In this document: positions 1-6,975 of the stretch, piece after piece
Layout: each line of letters opens with the position of its first letter
Position numbering within the stretch: position 1 is the first letter of the stretch
Assembly (NCBI GenBank): GCA_017549085.1
Contig: JAFYVO010000218.1
Span: 1 to 7,490, forward strand
Reading direction: 5' to 3'
DNA: 7,490 nucleotides
Origin: Thermoguttaceae bacterium
Lineage (GTDB): Bacteria; Planctomycetota; Planctomycetia; Pirellulales; Thermoguttaceae
Position numbers and translations under genes: made by a program
Notes under the pieces: generated by a model
What the model saw: the letters and a program-made list of their open reading frames with translations, nothing else
Databases searched by the model: none
Told to the model about the DNA's origin: nothing

Positions 1-1064
1 ACCATAAAGTCGCGGAGAGCGACGACGCCTTCGCGCGGCATGGCGTTGTAGATCGAGGCGCGTTCGCCGCCGACACTGCGGTGGCCGCCGAGGCTCGCCA
101 GTTTGAACGCCTTCGCTTCTTCTTGGAATTTCTTGTCAAGTTCTTCCGTCGGGAGGCGGAACGAAACGTTCATAAACGAACGGAACTCTTTGTTCCCTTG
201 GACATAGTAGAAACCGTTCGAAGCGTCGATCGCGTCGTAAAGGAGCTGCGCCTTTTCGACGTTCTTTTGACGCATCACTTCCAAACCGCCTTCTTCTTTG
301 AGCCAGTCGGTGACGAGCTTCATAATGTAAATGCCGAAGGTCGGCGGCGTGTTCAGCATCGAGTCTTTGTCCGCGAGTTGCTTGTACGAGAGCATGCACG
401 GGAGGTCGTCGCCGCTCATTTCGACGAAGTCGTCGCGCATAATGACGAGCGTGACGCCCGCCGGGCCCGCGTTCTTTTGAGCGCAAGCGAACAAGACGCC
501 GTATTTGTCCATTTGAACCGGACGGCTGAAGATTTCGCTCGACGCGTCGCAGATCAACGGAACCGAAACGTTCGGCTCGGTCGGGAATTGAATCCCTTCG
601 ATCGTTTCGTTCGCGCAGTAGTAGCAGTACGCGGCGTTTTCCGACGTTTGGAGTTCCGCGTCGCTCGGTTTGCGGACGAATTTTTCGTCTTGACCGTTCC
701 AAATCACGTTAACTTTGCCTTGCGTCTTCGCTTCCGACGCGGCTTTCTTGCTCCACGTCCCGGTGACAATGTAGTCGCCGACTTTGTTCGTGTTGCGGAT
801 GATATTCATCGGAAGGAGCGCGAATTGCGTGATCGAGCCGCCTTGCAGGAACATAATTTTGTAGTTTTCCGGAACGTTCAGGAGTTCGCGGACGTTCGCT
901 TTCGTTTGCGCGAGGATTTCGCCGAATTGCTTCGAGCGGTGGCTGATTTCAAGAATCGAGGCGCCGCAACCGGGGAGGCAAAGGAGATCTTCTTGGGCCT
1001 TTTTCAAAACGGAAAGCGGCAAAACGGCCGGACCGGCGGAGAAATTGTAAACGCGTTCTTCCAT
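1..1064 (-). CDS. serC: Phosphoserine aminotransferase (3' end cut by window edge)
   Basis: SerC is a PLP-dependent class V aminotransferase. It converts 3-phosphohydroxypyruvate and glutamate to phosphoserine in serine synthesis, and also serves the analogous step of pyridoxal phosphate synthesis in some bacteria. 354 codons are visible. E. coli SerC has about 362 residues, so only a handful of C-terminal residues are missing; the last visible codons read DFM. The N-terminus YNFSAGPAVLP is the family opening. Other landmarks are SHR near residue 43, W104 in TGTWS (stacks on PLP), D173 in ICDASS (binds the pyridine nitrogen), K197 in AQKNAGPAG (Schiff-base lysine) and H328-R329 in GGHRSVGGERAS (substrate phosphate and carboxylate binding). 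The ATG at 1064-1062 fits the family N-terminus; a GAGGA lies 11 nt upstream (1080-1076), rather far for a ribosome binding site. Transcribed divergently from tex. Identification is very secure. Confidence 0.96.
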   Translation of the reverse strand, partial: MEERVYNFSAGPAVLPLSVLKKAQEDLLCLPGCGASILEISHRSKQFGEILAQTKANVRELLNVPENYKIMFLQGGSITQFALLPMNIIRNTNKVGDYIVTGTWSKKAASEAKTQGKVNVIWNGQDEKFVRKPSDAELQTSENAAYCYYCANETIEGIQFPTEPNVSVPLICDASSEIFSRPVQMDKYGVLFACAQKNAGPAGVTLVIMRDDFVEMSGDDLPCMLSYKQLADKDSMLNTPPTFGIYIMKLVTDWLKEEGGLEVMRQKNVEKAQLLYDAIDASNGFYYVQGNKEFRSFMNVSFRLPTEELDKKFQEEAKAFKLASLGGHRSVGGERASIYNAMPREGVVALRDFM

Positions 1065-1184
1065 GGGAATCGATATCCTCGTCGTCGAAGTGGAACGGAG
1101 ACCGAAGCGGCGGTTTTCCGTCGTCGGCTTGCGCGAACGAGACCGGGAGCGGCGGGCGTCGTCGCTCGACCGGAGCGTTCGTTA

Positions 1185-1217
1185 TCTATACTCGATTCCA
1201 TTTTACTCCTTTTTCAA
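1185..1217 (-). promoter_or_regulatory. Weak candidate serC promoter
   Basis: On the minus strand a TATAGA (1190-1185) resembles a -10 box and would give a transcript starting about 110 nt before the serC ATG. TTGAAA (1217-1212) is the nearest -35-like hexamer, but the gap is 21 bp, longer than the usual 16-18. A better -35 match, TTGACT (1272-1267), has no good -10 partner. The element is offered only because serC must have a promoter in this region. Confidence 0.25.
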
Positions 1218-1254
1218 AAGCGCGACAGGGGGGAGGACGCGCTTCTTCTTTTTA
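1218..1254 (+). terminator. Hairpin with downstream T-rich tract
   Basis: A perfect 7-bp inverted repeat, AAGCGCG (1218-1224) and CGCGCTT (1238-1244), encloses a 13-nt loop with a run of six G. On the plus strand it is followed by a pyrimidine and T-rich tract reaching 1254. The shape is that of an intrinsic terminator, but no plus-strand gene ends here. On the minus strand it would lie in the serC upstream region, where it could only be a leader structure. Its function is unknown and it may be coincidental. Confidence 0.2.
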
Positions 1255-1341
1255 ATTTCTTTAATGAGTCAAGATGGTGAAAATGGAGAAGATGGAACGC
1301 CGACGCCGGAAAACTTTTTGTCGAGAAAACGCCGACTTCCC

Positions 1342-1370
1342 TTGACAAACGCCGCAAATTCTTTTAGATT
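1342..1370 (+). promoter_or_regulatory. Candidate sigma-70-type promoter upstream of tex
   Basis: A perfect -35 consensus TTGACA (1342-1347) is followed after 17 bp by TAGATT (1365-1370), which matches four of six -10 positions, in a locally AT-rich patch. Transcription would begin near 1377 and give tex an untranslated leader of roughly 215 nt. The match is by eye only. Confidence 0.45.
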
Positions 1371-1442
1371 TTAGAATGGTCGCCAATTTTTTGTTCGCCG
1401 CGTTCCGTTTTTCGACCTTTTCGACGGAAACGAACGGCGACG

Positions 1443-1507
1443 ACGCTTCGCCGAGATCGCTCGACGAACGCCGACGCGCGACCGAAGCGTTTCCGACGCG
1501 ACGTCGG
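1443..1507 (+). promoter_or_regulatory. Cluster of inverted repeats in the putative tex leader
   Basis: Two consecutive stem-loops can be drawn. The first pairs ACGCTTCG (1443-1450) with CGAAGCGT (1483-1490), 8 bp perfect, with a nested CGAG/CTCG hairpin at 1452-1463. The second, at 1493-1507, is a perfect 6-bp stem CCGACG/CGTCGG around a CGA loop. Neither is followed by a T tract, so they do not look like terminators. They would lie within a transcript started at the 1342 promoter. CGA-rich DNA forms such repeats easily by chance. Confidence 0.3.
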
Positions 1508-1565
1508 AACTGGTTAAACCGGCTCGAGCCCCGATTCGTCGGCTCCGCTCGACCTATACTCCCTA

Positions 1566-1571
1566 TATAAT
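1566..1571 (+). promoter_or_regulatory. Perfect TATAAT box just upstream of tex
   Basis: TATAAT lies 21 bp before the tex start codon in the most AT-rich part of the region, and a second -10-like TATACT lies at 1555-1560. No good -35 hexamer sits 16-18 bp upstream of either. A transcript from here would have a leader of only about 15 nt, consistent with the absence of a clear Shine-Dalgarno sequence before the tex ATG. It may be a second tex promoter. Confidence 0.4.
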
Positions 1572-1592
1572 ATTATTGACGGACGCGGCGCT

Positions 1593-4223
1593 ATGACCGA
1601 ACCTATTATTGTCAATCCCGTTTTTCTCGCTCGCGAACTCGAACTGCCGCTCGACCAAGTCGAAGCGACGGTCGCCTTGTTGGAAGAAGGGTATCCCGTT
1701 CCCTTCATCGCGCGTTATCGCAAGGACCAAACGAAGAATTTGAGCGAAGACGGCGTCGCGAAAGTCGCCGCGGCGTATCAAAAGCAACGTCAGTTGACCG
1801 ACCGCAAACTTTCGTTCCTGAAAACGATCGAAGCGCAAGGCAAATTGACGCCGGAACTTGAGCAAAAGATTCGCGAAGCCCGCACCGCTCGCCGTTTGGA
1901 CGACCTCTACCTGCCGTTCAAGTCGAAGCGTCAAACGTTGGCGCAAGCCGCCCGCGACAAAGGGCTCGAACCGCTCGCCGCCGCGATTTTGAACGCCGCC
2001 GACGAATCCGCCGACTTGAACGCGCTCGCCGCGCCGTTCGTCGACGCGGAAAAGGGCGTCGCGACCGTCGAAGAAGCGTTGAAGGGCGCCGCCGCGGAAG
2101 CCGTCGTCGAGGAAGCGACCGAAGCGCCGGTCGAACCGGTCGCGGAAGAAGCCGTCGAAACGCCGGTCGAAGAAACCGAAACCGTCGAAGCCGCCGCCGA
2201 AACGACCGACGCGCAAGCGAAGGAAGCCGCCGCGAAAGCCGACAAAAAGAAGAAAAAGAAGACGTTCAAAGAACAACAAGCGGAACAGCTCGAAAAGCAA
2301 TTCGTCGACTACTTCGACGCGTCGTTCGACCTGCGCTCCTGCCCGCCGCACCGCGCGCTCGCGCTCAATCGCGGCGAAAACGCGAAGATCATTTCGGTCA
2401 AATTGGACGTCGACGTCGACCAACTCAAAGCGATCGCCCGCGAAACGCTCGTCGCCGAAGGGCGTCCGTTCGCCGACTTCCTGAACGCTTGCGCCGACGA
2501 CGCCGTCGTCCGCTTGGCCGCTCCGTCGCTCGAACGCGAAGCGCGCCGCGAACTGACCGACCGCGCCGAAGAACAAGCCGTTTCGGTCTTTGCGAAGAAC
2601 CTGCGCAACCTTTTGATGCAACGTCCGTTGAACCGTCGCCACGTTTTGGCGCTCGACCCGGGCTTCAAAAACGGTTGCAAACTCGTCGCGCTCGACGAAT
2701 TCGGGAACGTCCTCGACTTCGACGCCGTCTTCCTCCAAGGAAACGCCGAACGCCGCGCCGCCGCGAGCGCGAAAATCGTCGAGTTCGTCGAAAAGTACAA
2801 GCTGAGCGTTTTCGCGATCGGGAACGGCACCGGCTGCCGCGAAGCCGAACACTTCGTCGCGAAGATCATCGAAGAAAAGTTCGCCGACGCGGACGTCGCT
2901 TACATCGTCGTCAACGAAGCGGGCGCGAGCGTTTACTCGACGAGCCAAGTCGCGAAAGACGAGTTCCCGAACTACGACCCGTTGGTTCGCGGGGCCGCGT
3001 CGATCGGTCGCCGTCTGCAAAACCCGTTGAACGAACTTGTTAAGATCGACGCGGAACGCCTCGGCGTCGGGATGTACCAACACGACGTTAAGTCGAAGGC
3101 GCTCAAAGACGCGCTGACGAACGTCGTCGCGTCCTGCGTCAACCGCGTCGGCGTCGACCTGAACGCCGCGACGCCGGCGATTTTGCGTTACGTCGCCGGG
3201 CTCAACCAATTGACGGCCAAGCGCGTTTACGAGCGCCGCGTCGCCAATGGCCCGTACCGTCGCCGCGAAGAATTGAAGGAAATCTCCGGGCTCGGCGAAA
3301 CGGCCTTCTCGCACTGCGCCGGGTTCCTGAAGATCGTCGACGGCGACAACCCGCTCGACGCGACTTGGATTCACCCGGAAAGTTACGAGCTCGCGACGAA
3401 AATCCTTGAAAAACTCGGCTTCACGACCGACGATCTGCGCGTTCCGGCTCGCGTCGCCGAATTGGCCGAAGCGATCAAAGCGACCGACGCCGCCGCGCTC
3501 GCGGAAGAGTTTGGCGCCGGGCCGCTCGCCGTCGCCGACCTGCTCGAGCAATTCGTTCGTCCGGGCCTCGACCCGCGCGAATCGCTCCCGGGCCCGATTT
3601 TCAAGAAGGGCGTCCTCAAAATGGAAGACCTGCAACCGGGGATGGAGCTGACCGGCGTCGTCTTGAACGTCGTCGATTTCGGCGCCTTCGTCGACGTCGG
3701 GCTTCACGAATCCGGCCTCGTTCACATCAGCCAACTCGGCGACTCTTACGTCCGCGACGCGCACCAAAAGGTCGCGGTCGGCGACGTCTTGAAGGTTTGG
3801 GTGCTTGAAGTCGACCCGAAACGCCGCCGCGTCTCGCTGACGACGCTGGCGCCCGGAACGGTTCGCGAACGTCGTCAAGACGGCCCGCGTCGTCCGCGTC
3901 GCGACGAAAACGCCAACGCCGGAACCGCTTCCGAAGGCGCCGCCGAACGTCGTCCGCGCCGCGAACGCGACGGCGAAGAACGTCGCCCGCGTCGCGAACG
4001 GGGCGAACGAACCGAACGCGGCGAACGTCCGGAAGGGAACCGTCGGGGCCGCGGTCGCGACGAACGCTCCGAACGCGCGCCTCGCGTCGTAGCCGCGCCG
4101 AAAAACAAGAAAATCAAGCCGATTTCCGACGAGATGAAGTCCGGGAAAGAGGCGATGCGCAGCTTCAGCGACTTGGCGCAATTCTTCGGACGCGTTCAAC
4201 CGGACGCGGACGCCGAGAAGTGA
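1593..4223 (+). CDS. tex: Tex-family S1 RNA-binding transcription accessory protein
   Basis: Tex is a cytoplasmic nucleic-acid-binding protein of the Spt6 family, linked to transcription and RNA metabolism. In order, this 876-residue protein shows a Tex N-terminal helical domain (about 1-165, with YRKDQTKNLSE near 46-56); an Ala/Glu/Val-rich acidic stretch (166-217) ending in six lysines (218-223); a YqgF/RNase H-like domain with HVLALDPG at 350-357 and IGNGTGCRE around 409-417; tandem helix-hairpin-helix motifs (about 519-585); an S1 domain (about 679-752, GVVLNVVDFGAFVDVG); and an Arg/Glu-rich tail (753-876) closing with GKEAMRSFSDLAQFF. E. coli Tex has about 773 residues, so the insert and tail explain the excess. 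The first ATG of the frame matches the family start (FLARELEL); no strong Shine-Dalgarno precedes it. The gene reads away from serC, and the next gene starts 187 bp downstream. Family assignment is very secure; the exact role in this organism is not visible. Confidence 0.97.
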   Translation: MTEPIIVNPVFLARELELPLDQVEATVALLEEGYPVPFIARYRKDQTKNLSEDGVAKVAAAYQKQRQLTDRKLSFLKTIEAQGKLTPELEQKIREARTARRLDDLYLPFKSKRQTLAQAARDKGLEPLAAAILNAADESADLNALAAPFVDAEKGVATVEEALKGAAAEAVVEEATEAPVEPVAEEAVETPVEETETVEAAAETTDAQAKEAAAKADKKKKKKTFKEQQAEQLEKQFVDYFDASFDLRSCPPHRALALNRGENAKIISVKLDVDVDQLKAIARETLVAEGRPFADFLNACADDAVVRLAAPSLEREARRELTDRAEEQAVSVFAKNLRNLLMQRPLNRRHVLALDPGFKNGCKLVALDEFGNVLDFDAVFLQGNAERRAAASAKIVEFVEKYKLSVFAIGNGTGCREAEHFVAKIIEEKFADADVAYIVVNEAGASVYSTSQVAKDEFPNYDPLVRGAASIGRRLQNPLNELVKIDAERLGVGMYQHDVKSKALKDALTNVVASCVNRVGVDLNAATPAILRYVAGLNQLTAKRVYERRVANGPYRRREELKEISGLGETAFSHCAGFLKIVDGDNPLDATWIHPESYELATKILEKLGFTTDDLRVPARVAELAEAIKATDAAALAEEFGAGPLAVADLLEQFVRPGLDPRESLPGPIFKKGVLKMEDLQPGMELTGVVLNVVDFGAFVDVGLHESGLVHISQLGDSYVRDAHQKVAVGDVLKVWVLEVDPKRRRVSLTTLAPGTVRERRQDGPRRPRRDENANAGTASEGAAERRPRRERDGEERRPRRERGERTERGERPEGNRRGRGRDERSERAPRVVAAPKNKKIKPISDEMKSGKEAMRSFSDLAQFFGRVQPDADAEK
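3945..4001 (+). repeat. Repeated ERRPRRER motif in the Tex tail
   Basis: The octapeptide ERRPRRER occurs twice, at residues 785-792 and 796-803, with a related RRPRRDE about 20 residues earlier. The coding DNA repeats are close but differ at synonymous positions, so the peptide rather than the DNA appears conserved. Such Arg-rich segments commonly bind RNA; here that is inference. Confidence 0.6.
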
Positions 4224-4410
4224 TTTCGGACGTCGCGTTTTAACGGTTGCGAGAACGTCGGCGGCGCGTTTGAGGCGACGTCGGCGTTTTCGACCTCGAC
4301 AAATTAACATTTTCGCGCTTTGCGGAGCGTCGTTTCGCGTCGTTTTTTAGAAAGCGGCGGAAAACGGCGTTCGAAAGCGCGTCGAGCGATTTTTCGCGTT
4401 GAGAGTTGTT

Positions 4411-5484
4411 GTGAAAGTTGCGCAAATTAGAGGGATTGCCGCGAGCCTTCCCGACGGTCGCTTGGACAATCGCGAGTTGGCGCGAGTTTTCCCCTTTTGG
4501 ACGGAGGAGAAGATTCGGCGCAAGCTCGGGATCGCGGCGCGGCCGATAGCGGCGGAAAACGAAACGGCGCTCGATCTCGGCGTCCGGGCGGCGGAGCGGC
4601 TTTTCGAAGCCGGAATCGCGACGCCGGACGAAATCGATTTCGTCGTTTTTTGCACTCAGTCGCCCGATTACTTTTTGCCGTCGTCCGCGTGCGTGATGCA
4701 GCATCGCCTCGGATTGCGGCGCGAGTGCGGCGCGTTCGACATGAACCTCGGCTGCAGCGGGTACCCGTACGGCCTCTCCGTTTGCAAGGGGTTGATCGAG
4801 TCCGGCGCGGCGAAGAAGGTTCTCTTCGTAACCGCCGAAACTTACTCGAAATACATTAACGCCGAAGACCGAGCGACGCGTCCGCTGTTCGGCGACGGCG
4901 CCGCCGCGACGCTTCTCGAAGCGGTCGAAGTCGACGCGTCGACGAACGACGTTTGGGGCGGAGCGCCGACGGTCGGCCCGTTCGAGTTCGGAACGGACGG
5001 TTCCGGCGCGGAGATGTTGATCGTTCCGGCGGGCGCGGCGCGGAAAAAGTCGACGCCCGAAACGGCGATTCCGGCGGTCGACGCGTTCGGCGGTTTCCGT
5101 TCGGAAGACGAACTCTTCATGAACGGGCCCGGTATTTTCAACTTTTCGATCGACGTCGTTCCGGCGTTGACGAAGCGGCTCGTCGCGGAGGCCGAAAAGC
5201 GCGGCGTCGAAATCGACGCGTTCGTGTTCCACCAAGCGAACAAGTTCATGCTCGACCGTCTGCGCGACCTTTGCGAACTCGACGAAGCGCGCTTTTTCAA
5301 CGACATGGCGGAGCGCGGCAACACCGTTTCGAGCAGCGTGCCGATCGCGATAATCGACGCGGTTCGCGACGGAATGTTGAAACCGGGGTCGGTCGCGTTG
5401 TTGGTCGGGTTCGGCGTCGGGCTCTCTTGGGGCGCGTGTTTTGTTCGCCTTCCGGAGAACTTCGAAGTCGTTCCGCTCGATTGA
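4411..5484 (+). CDS. FabH-like 3-oxoacyl-ACP synthase III family protein
   Basis: This is a thiolase-fold ketoacyl synthase III. Members condense an acyl-CoA starter with malonyl-ACP to begin fatty-acid or related acyl-chain synthesis in the cytoplasm. The catalytic Cys-His-Asn triad is complete: C115 in LGCSGYPYGL, H274 in FHQANKFML and N304 in GNTVSS. The glycine-rich FGDGAAATLL and the final GFGVGLSWG are also typical. At 357 residues it is longer than housekeeping FabH (about 320), with extra sequence between roughly residues 180 and 230. The FWTEEKI...GIAARPIA opening and CTQSPDYFLPSS resemble the divergent KAS III subgroup rather than canonical FabH, so I give no symbol. The GTG start at 4411 has GAGAG 5 nt upstream; a TTG at 4399 would add four residues. 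No ACP, fabD, fabG or fabF gene is adjacent, so the pathway is unknown. Family is secure, substrate is not. Confidence 0.93.
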   Translation: MKVAQIRGIAASLPDGRLDNRELARVFPFWTEEKIRRKLGIAARPIAAENETALDLGVRAAERLFEAGIATPDEIDFVVFCTQSPDYFLPSSACVMQHRLGLRRECGAFDMNLGCSGYPYGLSVCKGLIESGAAKKVLFVTAETYSKYINAEDRATRPLFGDGAAATLLEAVEVDASTNDVWGGAPTVGPFEFGTDGSGAEMLIVPAGAARKKSTPETAIPAVDAFGGFRSEDELFMNGPGIFNFSIDVVPALTKRLVAEAEKRGVEIDAFVFHQANKFMLDRLRDLCELDEARFFNDMAERGNTVSSSVPIAIIDAVRDGMLKPGSVALLVGFGVGLSWGACFVRLPENFEVVPLD

Positions 5485-5509
5485 GCGCGGCGGAAAAGCG
5501 GCGTATAAA
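5481..5509 (+). promoter_or_regulatory. Candidate argH promoter overlapping the upstream stop codon
   Basis: TTGAGC (5481-5486, four of six -35 positions) and TATAAA (5504-5509, five of six -10 positions) are spaced by exactly 17 bp, followed by an A/T-rich tract up to the argH start. The -35 box contains the TGA stop of the KAS III gene. Transcription would start near 5516, giving a leader of about 50 nt. Found by eye; plausible but untested. Confidence 0.45.
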
Positions 5510-5565
5510 AATTTATTGGCAAATTTAACGAAAACAAACGAAAAACGGTTAGAAACGGCGAAAAA

Positions 5566-6963
5566 ATGAGCGAATCGACCGGCAAACCCGCCAAGGCTTG
5601 GGGGGGCGTCTTCACCGAAGCGACCGACTCCCGAATGGAAAAATTTTCCGAAAGCATTAGTTTCGACAGTCGTATGCACGAGCAAGATATTCGCGGTTCT
5701 ATCGCGCACGCTCGCATGCTCGCCGACGTCGGGATTCTGACGGCGGACGAGTTCGCCGCCATCGAGCGCGAACTGACGGCGATCGAGGAACGCATCGTCA
5801 AGGGCGATTTCGAATACTCGATTTCGAAAGAAGACATTCACATGCACGTCGAAGGGGCGTTGATCGAGAAAATCGGCGACGTCGGGCGCAAGCTCCACAC
5901 CGCGCGCAGCCGCAACGACCAAGTTTCGACCGACTTCCGTCTTTGGATTCGCGACGCGATCGATCGTCTCGACGTTCTCCTCGCCAACCTGCAACGGGCG
6001 TTTGTCGGGCGTTGCGACGGCGATTTCGACGTCGTCGTTCCGGCGTACACGCACACGCAGCGCGCGCAACCGGTTTTGGCGCCGCACATTTGGTTGGCGT
6101 ATGTCGAAAAACTCCAACGCGACCGCGAGCGCTTGGCCGACTGCCGCAAACGCGTCAACTCGATGGGGCTCGGCGCCGCCGCCTGCGCCGGAACGAGCTT
6201 GCCGATCGACCGAACGAAAACCGCCGAATATCTCGGATTTGAATCGATCGCCGCGAACAGCGTCGACGTTTCGAGCGACCGCGACTTCGCCGCCGAGTTC
6301 GCGTTCGATATGGCGCAAATCGCGATTCACCTCAGCGGTTGGGCCGAAGACTGGATTTGGCACTCGACGGTCGAATTCGACTTCCTGCAACTCCCGCAAA
6401 CGTTCTGCACCGGTTCGTCGATTATGCCGCAAAAGGTCAATCCGGACACGCTGGAACTTATTCGCGGGAAGACGGCGCGCGTCATCGGCAACTTGCAGTC
6501 GCTCCTCGTCTTGACGAAGGGCCTGCCGCTCGCGTACAACCGCGACCTGCAAGAAGACAAAGAGCCGATTTTCGACTCCTTCGACACGGTCGAAGCGTCG
6601 TTGGCCCTCGCCGCGCCGCTCGTCGCCGGAACGACGTTGAAGCGCGAGTCGATCGCCGCCCGTATCGAACGCGGCCACCTCGACGCGACGAGCTTGATGG
6701 AGTACCTGATTCGACGCGGCGTTCCGCAACGCTCCGCGCACGGCGTCGTCGGGCGCTTGGTGCGTATCGGGCTCGACTCCGGTCGCGCGCTCGCCGAACT
6801 TTCGCTCGCCGAAATGCGCGAAATCTGCGACGCCGTCGACGAAGAAGTCTATAATTACCTCGGCGCCGCCAACGCGGTCAAGGCGATGAAGAGCTACGGT
6901 TCGACCGCGCCGGATCAAGTCCGTTTCCAAATCGACGCTTGGAAAGAACGCCTCGGTTTGTAA
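5566..6963 (+). CDS. argH: Argininosuccinate lyase
   Basis: ArgH splits argininosuccinate into arginine and fumarate, the last step of arginine synthesis. It is a cytoplasmic homotetramer of the fumarase/aspartase superfamily. The 465-residue length fits the family. N-terminal [44 protein letters not shown] with the catalytic-type H163, and the signature loop [12 protein letters not shown] (residues 283-294, catalytic serine among S284/S285) are all present, followed by [17 protein letters not shown] and the C-terminal helical domain. Two small departures from the commonest motif forms are seen: Ala for Gly in HTGRSRND, a variant found in other ArgH proteins, and Val where Lys or Arg is usual in MPQKxNP. 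No core residue is missing. There is no clear Shine-Dalgarno; an A-rich run directly precedes the ATG. It lies 81 bp after the KAS III gene, with its own promoter-like signal. No other arg gene is in view. Confidence 0.98.
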   Translation: MSESTGKPAKAWGGVFTEATDSRMEKFSESISFDSRMHEQDIRGSIAHARMLADVGILTADEFAAIERELTAIEERIVKGDFEYSISKEDIHMHVEGALIEKIGDVGRKLHTARSRNDQVSTDFRLWIRDAIDRLDVLLANLQRAFVGRCDGDFDVVVPAYTHTQRAQPVLAPHIWLAYVEKLQRDRERLADCRKRVNSMGLGAAACAGTSLPIDRTKTAEYLGFESIAANSVDVSSDRDFAAEFAFDMAQIAIHLSGWAEDWIWHSTVEFDFLQLPQTFCTGSSIMPQKVNPDTLELIRGKTARVIGNLQSLLVLTKGLPLAYNRDLQEDKEPIFDSFDTVEASLALAAPLVAGTTLKRESIAARIERGHLDATSLMEYLIRRGVPQRSAHGVVGRLVRIGLDSGRALAELSLAEMREICDAVDEEVYNYLGAANAVKAMKSYGSTAPDQVRFQIDAWKERLGL

Positions 6964-6975
6964 TCGCGACTCCGG

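Larger units (their letters stand above)
1065..1592. other. Divergent intergenic region between serC and tex
   Basis: This 528-bp stretch separates the two outward-facing genes and should hold both their promoters. It has AT-rich patches (about 1195-1275, 1335-1375 and 1555-1580) within GC-rich sequence. A TTGACA-type promoter, a perfect TATAAT and several inverted repeats are listed separately. Open frames crossing it (1063-1374 plus, 1376-1570 plus, 1201-1004 minus) lack recognisable protein features and I do not call them genes, although the last is discussed as a possible leader ORF. I see no tRNA, riboswitch signature or mobile-element end. Confidence 0.7.

Noticed and set aside
81..1280. 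A 399-codon plus-strand open frame opposite serC
   Set aside because: It is the antisense shadow of serC, whose PLP-binding residues are all present on the minus strand.
1063..1374. A plus-strand ORF, including a 36-residue stretch from the ATG at 1264 (MSQDGENGEDG...)
   Set aside because: There is no Shine-Dalgarno before either ATG, no recognisable protein motif, and the first part overlaps the serC upstream region.
1376..1570. A 64-codon ORF starting at the predicted transcription start of the 1342 promoter
   Set aside because: No ribosome binding site, no family resemblance and no codon pattern like the neighbours; leaderless translation is possible but unsupported.
1563..4310. A 915-codon open frame on the minus strand opposite tex
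   Set aside because: It is codon-aligned with tex and exists because tex lacks TTA, CTA and TCA codons. Its Arg/Phe/Val/Asp-rich translation matches no family, while tex has complete domains.
4224..4410. Terminator or promoter between tex and the KAS III gene
   Set aside because: The best stems (CGTCG/CGACG near 4255-4280, CGCT/AGCG at 4316-4329) are short and poorly placed relative to the T runs. A 9-bp direct repeat GCGTCGTTT (4327, 4337) is compatible with chance in CGT-rich DNA. No -35/-10 pair was convincing.
4240..6930. An 896-codon minus-strand open frame opposite the KAS III and argH genes
   Set aside because: Same codon-aligned shadow effect. Both sense genes show full catalytic motifs, and the antisense product has no recognisable domain even though the frame also crosses the gap between them.
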